Assembly (NCBI RefSeq): GCF_025574465.1
Contig: NZ_JAOBPP010000017.1
Location: forward strand, 1-64,000
Direction of reading: 5' to 3'
From: Kordiimonas aestuarii
Lineage (GTDB): Bacteria; Pseudomonadota; Alphaproteobacteria; Sphingomonadales; Kordiimonadaceae
Length of the DNA: 64,000 bases
The notes beneath the pieces are model-generated. The model searched no databases and had not been told where the DNA came from. It saw nothing but the letters and a program-made list of their open reading frames with translations. The position numbers were made by a program, and so were the translations under genes. Below are positions 29,014 through 38,550 of this stretch, piece by piece (the first letter of the stretch is position 1; each line of letters starts with the position of its first letter).

Positions 29014-31208
29014 GCCGTTTTATCTTCCTGTGCTCTCTGTGCCAGCACGGTGGCAATGGTCGTCATTAACGTCGTGCGGTCCACCGGCTTGCCAACCACG
29101 CCGTCCATCCCTGCTGCCAGATAACTTTGTTTGTCGTCTTCCATGGTGTTTGCTGTCAGCGCGATAATGGGGGTGGTCGCGCGTTCATCATCACGGGCGC
29201 GTATCTCCTTGGTGGCATCCACCCCGTCCATCACCGGCATGCGAATATCCATCAGCACCAAGTCAAATGCCTTGTGGTCAAGGATGTCGGTTGCTTCCCT
29301 GCCGTTGCTGACCACGGTCAGGTTCCAGTTATACCGGGCGAGGATCTTCTCGATCAGAATCTGGTTGATTGCATTGTCCTCAGCGATCAGCACATCCAGC
29401 AGACCGAGATCGGCGTCGCTGTCGTCCTCACGGGAAGTCTGCACATCGAGGGCTGGCGCATTCGGGACAGGTTCACGTAGCGGTACGGTCAGGTAAAAAG
29501 TGGCCCCTACCCCCGGGTTACCGCTCGCCCGCAAGGTACCGCCCATCATTTGGGCCAGTTCGCGTGAAATTGACAACCCAAGCCCTGTCCCGCCAACCTT
29601 TTTAGTCGCAGAACCATCAAGTTGCTCGAACCTGACAAAGATTTTTTCGCGCTCGCTATTGGGGAAGCCAGCTCCGGTATCCCGCACTTCCATCAAAAAA
29701 TGCAGGCCGTCGTCATCACGCTCGAACGAGAGAAGGATATCAATCTGGCCCTTTTCCGTGAACTTTATAGCATTGCCGACGAGGTTGAAGAGTATCTGCC
29801 GGATCCGGCTGGCGTCACCTATAACGGCGCGTGGAGCGGCGCCGGTCAATGTAACGTTCAGGGTAAGTCCTTTGGCGTTTGTCGCCGGCCTTAGCGTTGC
29901 CGCAGCCTTCTCGATGAAATCAACCGGATCAAAGTCTGTTTCCCGCAGGCTCAACGTCCCCGCTTCCATCTTGGCAAGGTCAAGAATGTCGTCGATGATA
30001 GTTAGCAACGTATGGGCGCTGACGTTGGCAGTTTCCACCAGTTGCTGTTGTTCGCTCGAAAGGCCCGTGTCGCCAAGCAAATTGATCATGCCGATCACAC
30101 CGGCAAGCGGCGTTCTCAGCTCGTGGCTGGTGTTGGCGAGGAAGGCATCCTTCGCACGGTTGGCGCGCCGCGCCGCTTCGCCTTCAACCAATGCCTGTTC
30201 AAGCTCTATCTGCTTGCTTTCAAGCGCTTCGTTTTTCTCGAGAATGGCTTTCTCGGCTCGCAGCAGGTCCGTCACATCGCGTGCGACACCGATAATGCCA
30301 GCAACCCTGCCGCCCACATCCGTAATCGTGGTGAGGCTGGCGTCAACCGTCATGGTCTCCCCTCGGACGTCGGTCATATCAAGGTAACCGCGCCATTCAC
30401 CGGTATCACGAATACCGTTCAGAATGGACACCCGGTCCCAACGCCAGTTGCGTTCATTGGCCATCAGGTCGGCAATGCGGGTCCCAACAAGCTCTTCGCA
30501 GGGCCTGCCAAACAGGTGTGCTGCTCCGTCGTTACATTCAATCAGGCGCCCTGCGACATCAGAGACAACAACTGCCTCCCGTACGCGCTTCAGGATTTTA
30601 GCTTGTCCCTGAAGCTGCTTGAGCGCACTGCATTCGGCCAATTTGGAGCTGGCAAGCGACGCCACCGCCAAAAGCACATCAAGATGTTCCTCTGTAAAGT
30701 GGCCAACGCGGGGGTCTTCACAGTCAATGGCCCCCAAAATCTCGTCACCGTAAAAAAGTGGTACACAAAGCTCAGACCCGGCTTCAGCTATATCCGCCAC
30801 ATAGTGCTGGTTTTCCCGCACATCGGGGACAAGAAGCGGCTTTTTATTGCGGGCGACGGTACCAGTGATGCCATGGCCCAGCGGAATTTCAAGCGGGTTG
30901 AGGATTGTCCGGCCACTCGGGTTCTTGTCACCAATTGCGGCGCGCTGCACCAGCAGTTTCCGGGCGCTGTCAAACTCGTAGAACACACAGTCTACAAAGC
31001 CAAGTTGGCCAACAACTTCCTTGGCAACATACCATGCAAGATCATCAACCCTGGTGATTTGAATCAGGGAAACCGCAAAGCTGTTCAGCACCCGCAATTG
31101 CTGTTCGCGGCGCTGGATGGATGACAGCAGATCCAGCCGCTCGTTATCCGAGCAGTTTTTAAATTTTTCTGCTAATGCTTTAATATCTTCCAACACTGAC
31201 CCCGGCAC
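29010..31208 (-). CDS. Hybrid sensor histidine kinase/response regulator
   Basis: 732 aa, with no membrane helix, so cytoplasmic. In order: N-terminal helix, GAF domain (about 50-190), PAS domain (about 200-325, with ECNDGAAHLFGRPCEELVG), coiled coil, HisKA with the phospho-His in NTSHELRTPLAG, HATPase (LFNLVGNAIKFTEKG, GTGLGLSISRELAQMMGG), and a C-terminal receiver with the phospho-Asp in DLVLMDIRMPVMDG and a conserved Lys in GVVGKPVD. There is no HPt domain and no output partner nearby. It is convergent with the TRAP operon, so co-regulation is not obvious. Confidence 0.93.
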   Translation of the reverse strand: MPGSVLEDIKALAEKFKNCSDNERLDLLSSIQRREQQLRVLNSFAVSLIQITRVDDLAWYVAKEVVGQLGFVDCVFYEFDSARKLLVQRAAIGDKNPSGRTILNPLEIPLGHGITGTVARNKKPLLVPDVRENQHYVADIAEAGSELCVPLFYGDEILGAIDCEDPRVGHFTEEHLDVLLAVASLASSKLAECSALKQLQGQAKILKRVREAVVVSDVAGRLIECNDGAAHLFGRPCEELVGTRIADLMANERNWRWDRVSILNGIRDTGEWRGYLDMTDVRGETMTVDASLTTITDVGGRVAGIIGVARDVTDLLRAEKAILEKNEALESKQIELEQALVEGEAARRANRAKDAFLANTSHELRTPLAGVIGMINLLGDTGLSSEQQQLVETANVSAHTLLTIIDDILDLAKMEAGTLSLRETDFDPVDFIEKAAATLRPATNAKGLTLNVTLTGAAPRAVIGDASRIRQILFNLVGNAIKFTEKGQIDILLSFERDDDGLHFLMEVRDTGAGFPNSEREKIFVRFEQLDGSATKKVGGTGLGLSISRELAQMMGGTLRASGNPGVGATFYLTVPLREPVPNAPALDVQTSREDDSDADLGLLDVLIAEDNAINQILIEKILARYNWNLTVVSNGREATDILDHKAFDLVLMDIRMPVMDGVDATKEIRARDDERATTPIIALTANTMEDDKQSYLAAGMDGVVGKPVDRTTLMTTIATVLAQRAQEDKTA

Positions 31209-31409
31209 TTCGCGCCACAGTTTATTGTGTTCTTGTATTTCACAAAAACGTTAACACTTTCCACAGCTTGGGGCCAGCAAAGGCTTTCTTCCAGATCATT
31301 GGCATGAATTCATGCAATTTTGCACAGTCAAACATTCAGCATTGTTGTGTTGCAACCCTGCCTTTACCCACCATATCAGCGCTACCAACACGACGGGAAG
31401 GAAATAAGG

Positions 31410-31799
31410 ATGATCGGATACACAACCATCGGCACCAATAACATGGAAAAGGCTGCTGCATTTTATGACGAGCTGTTCAGCATTATTGGGGCCAAGCGCT
31501 CATGGGACTGGGAAAGCTTCAAAGCTTGGGCAGTTACCCCCGGCGCGCCCATGTTTGCAGTAACACCCCCCTATAACAAAGAACCGGCCACCGTTGGCAA
31601 CGGCGTGATGATCGCACTGGCGGCACCAGACCGGGAAACCGTGAAAAAGCTGTATGATAAAGCCATAGAACTTGGGGGTAGCAGCGAGGGCGAGCCTGGC
31701 TATCGTGGCCCCGAAGACATGGGCTTTTTTGCGGGATATTTTCGCGACCTCGATGGCAATAAACTGAATGCCTTCAACTATAGCCCGAAAAAAACCTAA
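31410..31799 (+). CDS. VOC-family (glyoxalase/dioxygenase fold) protein
   Basis: 129 aa from the ATG at 31410; GGAAGGAAATAAGG precedes it, while an upstream in-frame ATG at 31320 lacks support. The fold is seen in MIGYTTIGTNNMEKAAAFYDELFS and the C-terminal FFAGYFRDLDGNKLNAFNY, whose DLDGNKL matches the usual D-P-D-G-N end of the family. The expected first metal ligand (His) is replaced (YTTIGT), so metal-dependent catalysis is doubtful. It is divergent from the hybrid kinase. Confidence 0.85.
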   Translation: MIGYTTIGTNNMEKAAAFYDELFSIIGAKRSWDWESFKAWAVTPGAPMFAVTPPYNKEPATVGNGVMIALAAPDRETVKKLYDKAIELGGSSEGEPGYRGPEDMGFFAGYFRDLDGNKLNAFNYSPKKT

Positions 31800-31802
31800 T
31801 AA

Positions 31803-31838
31803 AAAAGCGCCGAAGCGGTCTCCCACTTCAGCGCTTTT
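31803..31838. terminator. Bidirectional terminator between VOC gene and parC
   Basis: Stem AAAAGCGC-x-GAAG / CTTC-x-GCGCTTTT with one mismatch. On the minus strand it is followed by TTTTTTATTA, so it is strongest for parC. It starts 4 bases after the VOC stop. Confidence 0.88.
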
Positions 31839-31857
31839 CTCTATCCTCTACAAAGCG

Positions 31858-34110
31858 TTACCCGCTAAACTTGTTGCTACGCGGGAAGCCCATCGGCGGC
31901 AGGCGCCCGGCATTACCGCGTTTGCCTGTCCAAGGTGCGAGATCCGCCTCCGTACGCCAACGATCTGAGTTGCCGCCCATCGGCCAGGTCAAGCCTTCTT
32001 CCTTGTGGAAAATGGTTACATCAGCCATACCGCCATCCTTATAACGCTGGAGCGCAACACCCTGGCCGCGGGCGAGGGTTGGAACCTCCTCAAGCGCAAA
32101 TACCAACAGCTTACGATTGTCACCAATGACAGCAACGCTGTCCCCGTCAACTGCCACACAGTGTGTGGCAACGGTATCACCCTTGACGTTAAGCAATTGT
32201 TTCCCGCCCTTCTTCATCGCCACAGCCTGGTCGGCCTCGGTGACAAAACCCTTGCCAAGCGAACTGGCGACAAACAGCTTGCCGCCCGGCTGGTACGGCA
32301 ACAACGACACAATCTCGTCGTTGGCATCCATATCCACCATCAGGCGCACGGGTTCACCGTTTCCGCGCCCCCCCGGCAGTTTGTCGGCGCCCAGCGTGTA
32401 CATCTTGCCATTGGTCGCGAACAAAAAGAGCTTGTCGGTCGTATAGGCATGGAAGCGGAAACGCTCCTCATCGCCTTCCTTGTATTTTTGCTCTTCCTCG
32501 GGCTTCGCGTGGCCCTTCAGCGCACGTATCCAGCCACGCTTGGAGCAAAGAACTGTAATCGCTTCTTTTTCGATCATGGCCTCAATGGGCACAATCTCTG
32601 CCGTGGGTGCATCGCCAAAGCGGGTGCGGCGCTTGCCAAGAACTGTTTCGGGACCGAATTTCTCTTTGATTTCCGAGAGCTTGTCACCCACGGCGATCCA
32701 CTGCAGCGCATCTGATGCAATCAATGCATTCAGCTTGGACTTTTCGTCTTCAAGCTTGGAATGCTCGGTGCGGATTTCCATTTCCTCAAGCTTCCTAAGA
32801 GCACGCAGGCGCATGTTCAGGATGGCTTCAGCCTGATTGTCTGTCAGCTTGAAGGTGCTCATCAAAGACGCCTTGGCGTCGTCTTCCTCACGGATGATGC
32901 GGATAACCTCATCAAGATTGAGATACGCAATCAGGTAACCGGAGAGAATTTCAAGCCGCCGCTCGATCTTCTCAAGCCGGTAGCGGCTGCGGCGCAGCAA
33001 GACGTCAATCTGGTGATCAAGAAAACTGTCCAGCACTTCCTTCAGGCTCAGCACACGCGGCCTGCCGTCATAGGCGATGACGTTCATGTTAAGCGAGAAA
33101 CGCGTCTCCAATTCCGTCATGCGGAACAGGCTTTCCATCAACACTTTTTCGTCCACCGAGCGGTTCTTGGGCTCAAGCACGACCCGGATATCTTCGGTGG
33201 ATTCGTCGCGCACATCGGTCAGGATCGGAATCTTCTTATCGCCGATCAGTTCGGCGATTTTCTCAATCAGCTTTGACTTCTGCACCTGATAGGGAATTTC
33301 GGTGATAACGATCTGATACTGGCCGTGCGAGAGGTCCTCGCGCTCCCACCGCGCCCGCACCCGCATGGCACCGCGACCCGTTTCATAAGCGTGCTCAATG
33401 GTCTCACGATTCTCAACAACCTGGCCGCCCGTGGGAAAATCGGGCCCCGGGATGCGCTCCATCAAGTCGCGGACGGTCACATCGCGGGCCGGGTCACGAC
33501 GAGCTTCGATAAGCAGTTGCAGGCCGTCAATCAGCTCACCGGCATTGTGCGGCGGGATATTGGTCGCCATGCCAACCGCAATCCCGCTGGAACCATTCGC
33601 CAACAGGTTCGGGAAGCAGCCGGGAAACACGATCGGCTCCGAATCCTCGCCATCATAGGTTTCGCGAAAATCGACCGCGTCTTCCTCAAGGCCTTCCATC
33701 AGCACGGCGGCAACTTCCGTCAGCCGGGCTTCGGTATACCGCATGGCGGCCGCGTTATCGCCGTCAATGTTGCCAAAGTTGCCCTGCCCGTCCACAAGTG
33801 GGAAACGCACAGCAAAATCCTGCGCCAGTCGCACCATGGCGTCATAAACGGATTGGTCACCATGCGGGTGATATTTACCGATGACATCGCCAACCACGCG
33901 GGCGCATTTTTTATAACCCGTCTTGGGGTCCAGCTTTAAAAGCCGCATGGCATACAACAGCCGACGGTGGACGGGCTTGAGCCCATCGCGCACGTCCGGC
34001 AATGAGCGGGACATGATGGTGGACATGGCATAGGCAAGGTAACGTTCGCTCAGCGCATTCGCGAACGGTTCCTCGATGATATTTTCGCTAAAATCAGGAT
34101 GTGTCGTCAT
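31858..34110 (-). CDS. parC: DNA topoisomerase IV subunit A
   Basis: 750 aa. The catalytic Tyr is in [11 protein letters not shown], and the quinolone region reads [21 protein letters not shown]. At the position of GyrA Ser83 this protein has Gln, with Asp at the Asp87 position; Gln there is, from memory, not rare in alphaproteobacterial ParC. The C-terminal beta-pinwheel is shorter than in GyrA and lacks a GyrA box, which supports ParC. It is the last gene of the minus-strand block that includes recO and era. parE is not in the window. Confidence 0.95.
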   Translation of the reverse strand: MTTHPDFSENIIEEPFANALSERYLAYAMSTIMSRSLPDVRDGLKPVHRRLLYAMRLLKLDPKTGYKKCARVVGDVIGKYHPHGDQSVYDAMVRLAQDFAVRFPLVDGQGNFGNIDGDNAAAMRYTEARLTEVAAVLMEGLEEDAVDFRETYDGEDSEPIVFPGCFPNLLANGSSGIAVGMATNIPPHNAGELIDGLQLLIEARRDPARDVTVRDLMERIPGPDFPTGGQVVENRETIEHAYETGRGAMRVRARWEREDLSHGQYQIVITEIPYQVQKSKLIEKIAELIGDKKIPILTDVRDESTEDIRVVLEPKNRSVDEKVLMESLFRMTELETRFSLNMNVIAYDGRPRVLSLKEVLDSFLDHQIDVLLRRSRYRLEKIERRLEILSGYLIAYLNLDEVIRIIREEDDAKASLMSTFKLTDNQAEAILNMRLRALRKLEEMEIRTEHSKLEDEKSKLNALIASDALQWIAVGDKLSEIKEKFGPETVLGKRRTRFGDAPTAEIVPIEAMIEKEAITVLCSKRGWIRALKGHAKPEEEQKYKEGDEERFRFHAYTTDKLFLFATNGKMYTLGADKLPGGRGNGEPVRLMVDMDANDEIVSLLPYQPGGKLFVASSLGKGFVTEADQAVAMKKGGKQLLNVKGDTVATHCVAVDGDSVAVIGDNRKLLVFALEEVPTLARGQGVALQRYKDGGMADVTIFHKEEGLTWPMGGNSDRWRTEADLAPWTGKRGNAGRLPPMGFPRSNKFSG

Positions 34111-34197
34111 GGTGTTGACTATATCAATCCGAATATAAAAGGCTACAGGATGTTGTGGTTATCCACAGTTTCTTTTGCCTCTATGTACGACCGGTGG

Positions 34198-34941
34198 TCA
34201 AGCACTCAAACGTTGTACAGAGCCCATAAACCGCTCGCGTGCCGCAGGCTGGCCGCCGCCGCGTACGGTCCAGACGTTGCGCTCCAGAAAATACCCCGTA
34301 AGCATGAGGCCGTTCAGCACATCATCCGCACTGGCGTCAGAAAGCCTGCCGGATGTCAGAAACGCAGGCAGCGCAAGCAGCTTTACCTTATATGGCCCGC
34401 CCGCCTCAATGCTGACCGCTCTGCCGGTTTTGGGGGAGACAAAGGCAAGATCGTCGGCTTCCCCTGTGACTGCGCAGCGCGTGAGGTCCAGCCCGTAGCC
34501 AAGTTCGGCCAGGATCACCATCTCCAGCCGCACCAGGGCGCCGCCCCAGTCAACCGCACTGCCCTCCGAATGCTCCAGCAGCTCAATCACGGCTTCAAGG
34601 CCTTCAAACACGCTCACATGGGTTTCACGCTCGGGCAATGTAGAAGCAACCACTGTGGCAATGGCAGACAGAGCGCTGATCCTCGCGCCCTCGCCCATCA
34701 TCTGGCCCAAAGGGCTGTGGATCAATTCAACCGTAAAACGGCCGAGGTTGGCCTCAAGCCGGGCATACCACTTGACGGAAAGGCGGTTACCCACCTGCAG
34801 GTTAGCCCTGTTGCGACGACCAAGGCCACCCTTGATAAAGCCCCGCGCCCGACCGTGTGCGCGGGTCATCACTTCCAGAACGGCATCCGCTTCCCCCATG
34901 CGGGAAGCGGAGAGAACAATACCTTCATCCTGCCATTCCAT
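34198..34941 (-). CDS. recO: DNA repair protein RecO
   Basis: 247 aa. The N-terminal OB-fold starts MEWQDEGIVLSASRMGEADAVLE, with GRARGFIKGG, and is followed by a helical domain. RecO helps RecR load RecA on SSB-coated DNA. The zinc-binding cysteines seen in some RecO proteins are mostly missing. It starts 8 bases after the era stop, in the conserved rnc-era-recO order. Confidence 0.95.
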   Translation of the reverse strand: MEWQDEGIVLSASRMGEADAVLEVMTRAHGRARGFIKGGLGRRNRANLQVGNRLSVKWYARLEANLGRFTVELIHSPLGQMMGEGARISALSAIATVVASTLPERETHVSVFEGLEAVIELLEHSEGSAVDWGGALVRLEMVILAELGYGLDLTRCAVTGEADDLAFVSPKTGRAVSIEAGGPYKVKLLALPAFLTSGRLSDASADDVLNGLMLTGYFLERNVWTVRGGGQPAARERFMGSVQRLSA

Positions 34942-34949
34942 TGGGTTGC

Positions 34950-35861
34950 CTAGTCTACGTAATCGAGGCCCATATCCTGATAGACCGTACGGTCATCGGC
35001 CCAGCGTTCGGTTACACGTACATGCAGGAACAGGTGCACGCGGCGCTCAAAGCTTTCTTCCATGTCCTCACGCGCCATCTGGCCAAGGAGCTTGAGCATG
35101 GCACCCTGCTTACCAATCACAATACCTTTCTGGCTGTCACGTTCCACATGAATAACCTGCTCGATCCGCACACTGCCGTCTTTGCGCTCTTCCCATTTTT
35201 CGGTTTCAACCGTGGTGGCATAGGGCAGTTCGTCATGCAGGCGCAGGTATATCTTCTCCCGCGTGATTTCAGCGGCCAGGAGACGCAGTGTCACGTCGGC
35301 GATCTGGTCTTCTGGGTACATGAACGGCCCCTCAGGTGCCAAAGCTGCCAGATGCGCCTTAAGGTCGGCCACCCCGTCGCCAGTCAACGCGGAGATCATG
35401 AAAATCTCGTCAAACACACCAGTTTCATGCATCTCTGACGCCAGCGCCAGAAGCTTTTCACGGCGGACGGTATCGATCTTATTGATGGCGAGGATCGCCC
35501 GGCGCCCAGCCCCCTTGAGACCATCGACGATGTGCCGTGCTTCCTCGTTCAGGCCTTTTTTTGCGTCAATCAACAACAGGGTTGTTTCAGCATCCTCGGA
35601 CCCTTTCCAGGCTGCGTTCACCATCGCCCGGTCAAGACGGCGCTTGGGCGCAAAGATGCCCGGCGTGTCGATGAACACAAGCTGGGTGTTGTCGTGCATG
35701 CCGATGCCGGTGACGCGCGTGCGCGTGGTTTGCACCTTATGGGTCACGATTGCCACTTTCGCACCCACAAGCGCATTGACAAGTGTCGACTTGCCCGCAT
35801 TGGGCGCGCCGATGATTGCAACAAAACCGCAGCGCATCGGTGCGCTGGTACTTTCACTCAT
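34950..35861 (-). CDS. era: GTPase Era
   Basis: 303 aa ribosome-assembly GTPase that binds the 3' end of 16S rRNA. G1 is GAPNAGKSTLVN, G3 is DTPG, and G4 is NKID. The C-terminal KH domain includes VIGKQGAMLKLLGQMARED. The start overlaps the rnc stop by four bases (ATGA), so the two are coupled. Confidence 0.98.
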   Translation of the reverse strand: MSESTSAPMRCGFVAIIGAPNAGKSTLVNALVGAKVAIVTHKVQTTRTRVTGIGMHDNTQLVFIDTPGIFAPKRRLDRAMVNAAWKGSEDAETTLLLIDAKKGLNEEARHIVDGLKGAGRRAILAINKIDTVRREKLLALASEMHETGVFDEIFMISALTGDGVADLKAHLAALAPEGPFMYPEDQIADVTLRLLAAEITREKIYLRLHDELPYATTVETEKWEERKDGSVRIEQVIHVERDSQKGIVIGKQGAMLKLLGQMAREDMEESFERRVHLFLHVRVTERWADDRTVYQDMGLDYVD

Positions 35862-36523
35862 TTACTTTCTCCTACCAGCTTGTCGAGAAGCGCGCCCGCG
35901 GCGGCTTGCTCGGCCTGGCGTTTGGCGGGGCCGGTTGCGACCGCTTCGCCTTTGTTTTCCACCAATGCAGCAATGGTGAATTCGGGGTTATGGTCGGGCC
36001 CTGTGCGCTCAACCATTTTATAATACGGCAGCGGAAGCCCGCGCGCCTGGCACCATTCCTGTAGCAATGTCTTGCAGTCCTTGAAGGCACTGGGCCCGTC
36101 TTTCATCAGCGGTGCCCAATGCTTGCGGATAAAGGCGTTTGCCACCTCAAAGCCGCCATCAAGATACATGGCGCCAATCACGGCTTCCGTAATATCCGAC
36201 TGAATTGCTTCCTTATCGCGTGTGCCTTCGGCTTCCGCGCCGGGCGTCAGCAACATTTCCTTGGCAAGGCCCAGCTTGCAGGCCATATCCGCTAATGTCT
36301 CGCGCCGCACAAGAGCGGTGAACCGGCGGTTCAGCTTGCCCTCGGCCTCGCCCGGGTATGATTCCAGAAGCCAGGTGGCGATCACCAAGCCCAGTACCCG
36401 GTCGCCCAGAAACTCAAGCCGTTGGTAGTTATGCGTGCCGGAAAGCGACGGGTGGGTGAGCGCTTCCTCAAGATAACTCTCTTTCTGGAAAGTGTAGCCT
36501 GCAATAGTCTTGAGCCCGCTCAT
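35858..36523 (-). CDS. rnc: Ribonuclease III
   Basis: 221 aa double-strand-specific endonuclease that processes rRNA. The signature RLEFLGDRVLGLVIA carries the catalytic Glu/Asp, the second acidic set lies in DITEAVIGAMYLDGG, and a dsRBD makes up the C-terminus. It overlaps pdxJ upstream and era downstream by four bases each. In many alphaproteobacteria acpS and lepB lie between pdxJ and rnc; here they are absent. Confidence 0.98.
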   Translation of the reverse strand: MSGLKTIAGYTFQKESYLEEALTHPSLSGTHNYQRLEFLGDRVLGLVIATWLLESYPGEAEGKLNRRFTALVRRETLADMACKLGLAKEMLLTPGAEAEGTRDKEAIQSDITEAVIGAMYLDGGFEVANAFIRKHWAPLMKDGPSAFKDCKTLLQEWCQARGLPLPYYKMVERTGPDHNPEFTIAALVENKGEAVATGPAKRQAEQAAAGALLDKLVGESK

Positions 36524-37254
36524 GCCCGGGCCTCGTCCATCAGGCGCCGCATTTCGGCAATGGAAGCTTCAAGCCCGTGGAAGATAGCCTCACCAATCAG
36601 GAAATGACCGATGTTCAGTTCTGCCAGCTCAGGCATTGCCGCAACCGGCGACACGGTCTCATACGCCAGGCCGTGACCTGCGTGCATCTCAAGGCCCTTG
36701 CTATGGCCGTATTGAACTGCTTTACGAATGCGCTCCAGCTCTTCCTGTTGTGGCTCGCCCACCAGTTCACAGTATGCACCGGTGTGGATTTCGGTCACGG
36801 GGGCCCCCAGGTCTACCGCCGCGTCCAACTGTTCGTTTGACGGATCAATAAAGAGACTGACCCGAATGCCGGCACGCTTGAGCGCGTCAACATAATGTTT
36901 CAGGCGGTTATGTTGACCCGCGACATCAAGGCCGCCCTCGGTAGTCAGCTCCTGACGTTTTTCCGGTACAAGGCATGCCGCATGTGGTTTGTGCCGGAGG
37001 GCAATCTCAAGCATTTCATCGGTCGCAGCCATTTCAAAATTCAGCGGTACCGTCAGCACATCGGACAGTGCGGCTATATCCTCGTCCGAAATATGCCGTC
37101 TGTCCTCGCGCAGATGTGCGGTAATGCCGTCCGCTCCCGCACGAACAGCAAGCCCCGCGGCACGCACGGGGTCAGGGTGCCGGATGCCACGGGCGTTCCT
37201 GATAGTCGCCACATGGTCAATATTCACGCCAAGGCGCAGTTTATTCCTTCTCAT
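36520..37254 (-). CDS. pdxJ: Pyridoxine 5'-phosphate synthase PdxJ
   Basis: 244 aa TIM-barrel enzyme that forms pyridoxine 5'-phosphate in the DXP-dependent vitamin B6 route. Landmarks are RLGVNIDHVATIRNARG, HLREDRRHISDEDI and AGHGLAYETV. Its stop overlaps the rnc start (ATGA). The start lies 27 bases after the DUF2062 gene stop. Confidence 0.98.
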   Translation of the reverse strand: MRRNKLRLGVNIDHVATIRNARGIRHPDPVRAAGLAVRAGADGITAHLREDRRHISDEDIAALSDVLTVPLNFEMAATDEMLEIALRHKPHAACLVPEKRQELTTEGGLDVAGQHNRLKHYVDALKRAGIRVSLFIDPSNEQLDAAVDLGAPVTEIHTGAYCELVGEPQQEELERIRKAVQYGHSKGLEMHAGHGLAYETVSPVAAMPELAELNIGHFLIGEAIFHGLEASIAEMRRLMDEARA

Positions 37255-37281
37255 AGCCTGCCTTTTATTGCCGCACCCCTT

Positions 37282-37848
37282 TTATATTGGGTCTTTACGC
37301 GACTTTTTTTCTTGTAACCTTAGTTGCCGGGCAGCGCGATATCCGCTGAGGAGCGCCCTGAACGAAAAATAGAACAGGAGCCATACAACAATCGCGACCG
37401 GCATACCGCCTACAATAAGCGGAAAAACGACCGGCAGGAAAGAAGATACATACACCAGCGGAGAATCAAAGAGCGCCTCCCAACTCCATGTCGGGATATC
37501 CGCGGCAATGCTGTGCCCTAGAATTACCGCCCCCAGCTGCCCGGTCAGAGCAAATATAAAAGGGAATGTCCAAGGGTTCCCAATCGCCGTGCCGATGGCA
37601 GATGCAAGCAGGTTGCCGCGTGTGAGCCACGCCAGCGCAAAGCCCATCAGGAAATGAAGCCCCAGGAATGGTGTGAACGAGACAGCCACGCCAGAAGCTA
37701 CGCCTGCGGCAATGCTGTGTGTCGTGCCCGGCAGACGGGCTATGCGGTGCCAAAGATACTGACCGGCACGGCTCCAGCCTGAGCGGGGCCAAAGCCAGCC
37801 ACTCACTGTTTTCCATGCCGATACTGCATCACGCCGCCTGAACAGCAT
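37282..37848 (-). CDS. DUF2062 membrane protein
   Basis: 188 aa. The family core is visible: PHSIAAGVASGVAVSFTPF-like segment (here THSIAAGVA ... GLHFLMGFALAWLTRGN) and AIGTAIGNPWTFPF. About three membrane helices and a basic C-terminal tail. DUF2062 proteins are common in this alphaproteobacterial locus and have no settled function. It lies between pyrE and pdxJ with short gaps on both sides. Confidence 0.88.
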   Translation of the reverse strand: MLFRRRDAVSAWKTVSGWLWPRSGWSRAGQYLWHRIARLPGTTHSIAAGVASGVAVSFTPFLGLHFLMGFALAWLTRGNLLASAIGTAIGNPWTFPFIFALTGQLGAVILGHSIAADIPTWSWEALFDSPLVYVSSFLPVVFPLIVGGMPVAIVVWLLFYFSFRALLSGYRAARQLRLQEKKSRKDPI

Positions 37849-37863
37849 TCTTGTTGTCCTATC

Positions 37864-38448
37864 CTAGGATTTCAGGCCCCGGCTGCCGGGTTTTACCGCC
37901 GGAATGTCCTTGAGAGCATCCGGCAGCGCGTCCGGCGCATAGGTTGGTGCATCAATGGTTACAAGCGCAGTGATGGGTGCACCCACATCCACCTTGCCGC
38001 CGGAACGGTTAATCAGGCAGCCTGCTGCAACAACGTTGCCGCCCCACTCTGTGATGGTGTTGATGCATTCGCGAGACGATAGCCCGGTGGTAATAACGTC
38101 TTCCATCATCAGAATGCGCGCACCCTCGGGGATTTCAAAACCGCGGCGCAGCGCAAACTCACCTTCCATCCTTTCGGTAAAGATTCCGTTCACGCCAAGC
38201 TGACGCGCGACCTCATAACCTACAATCACGCCCCCCATGGCCGGGCTGACAACCAGGTCAATCTCAACGCCTGTTGCGCGCAATTGATCAGCAAATGCGC
38301 CGCACAGGCGCTCCGCGCGTTTAGGGTCCATCAGGACGCGGGCGCACTGCAGGTAAATAGTGCTGTGCAAACCGGACGAGAGCTTGAAGTGCCCTTCAAG
38401 AAGTGCTTCAGCGTCGCGAAATTCGTTAAGAACCATATCCTGATCCAT
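37864..38448 (-). CDS. pyrE: Orotate phosphoribosyltransferase
   Basis: 194 aa from the ATG at 38448, which has AGGAG upstream. It converts orotate and PRPP to OMP. The PRPP-binding loop is RILMMEDVITTGLSS, and KLSSGLHSTIYLQCARVL marks the N-terminal part. Pyrimidine control is not evident from the leader. It follows rsh by about 100 bases. Confidence 0.96.
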   Translation of the reverse strand: MDQDMVLNEFRDAEALLEGHFKLSSGLHSTIYLQCARVLMDPKRAERLCGAFADQLRATGVEIDLVVSPAMGGVIVGYEVARQLGVNGIFTERMEGEFALRRGFEIPEGARILMMEDVITTGLSSRECINTITEWGGNVVAAGCLINRSGGKVDVGAPITALVTIDAPTYAPDALPDALKDIPAVKPGSRGLKS

Positions 38449-38550
38449 GAGGTGTTGCTCCTGTGGCTGGAAAACGTGGCCGAAATACCTACCGCGCGGA
38501 TAGAGCGGGCACCGCAATCCGTCAAGAAAAATCACCGTGATGCAGCGCTT

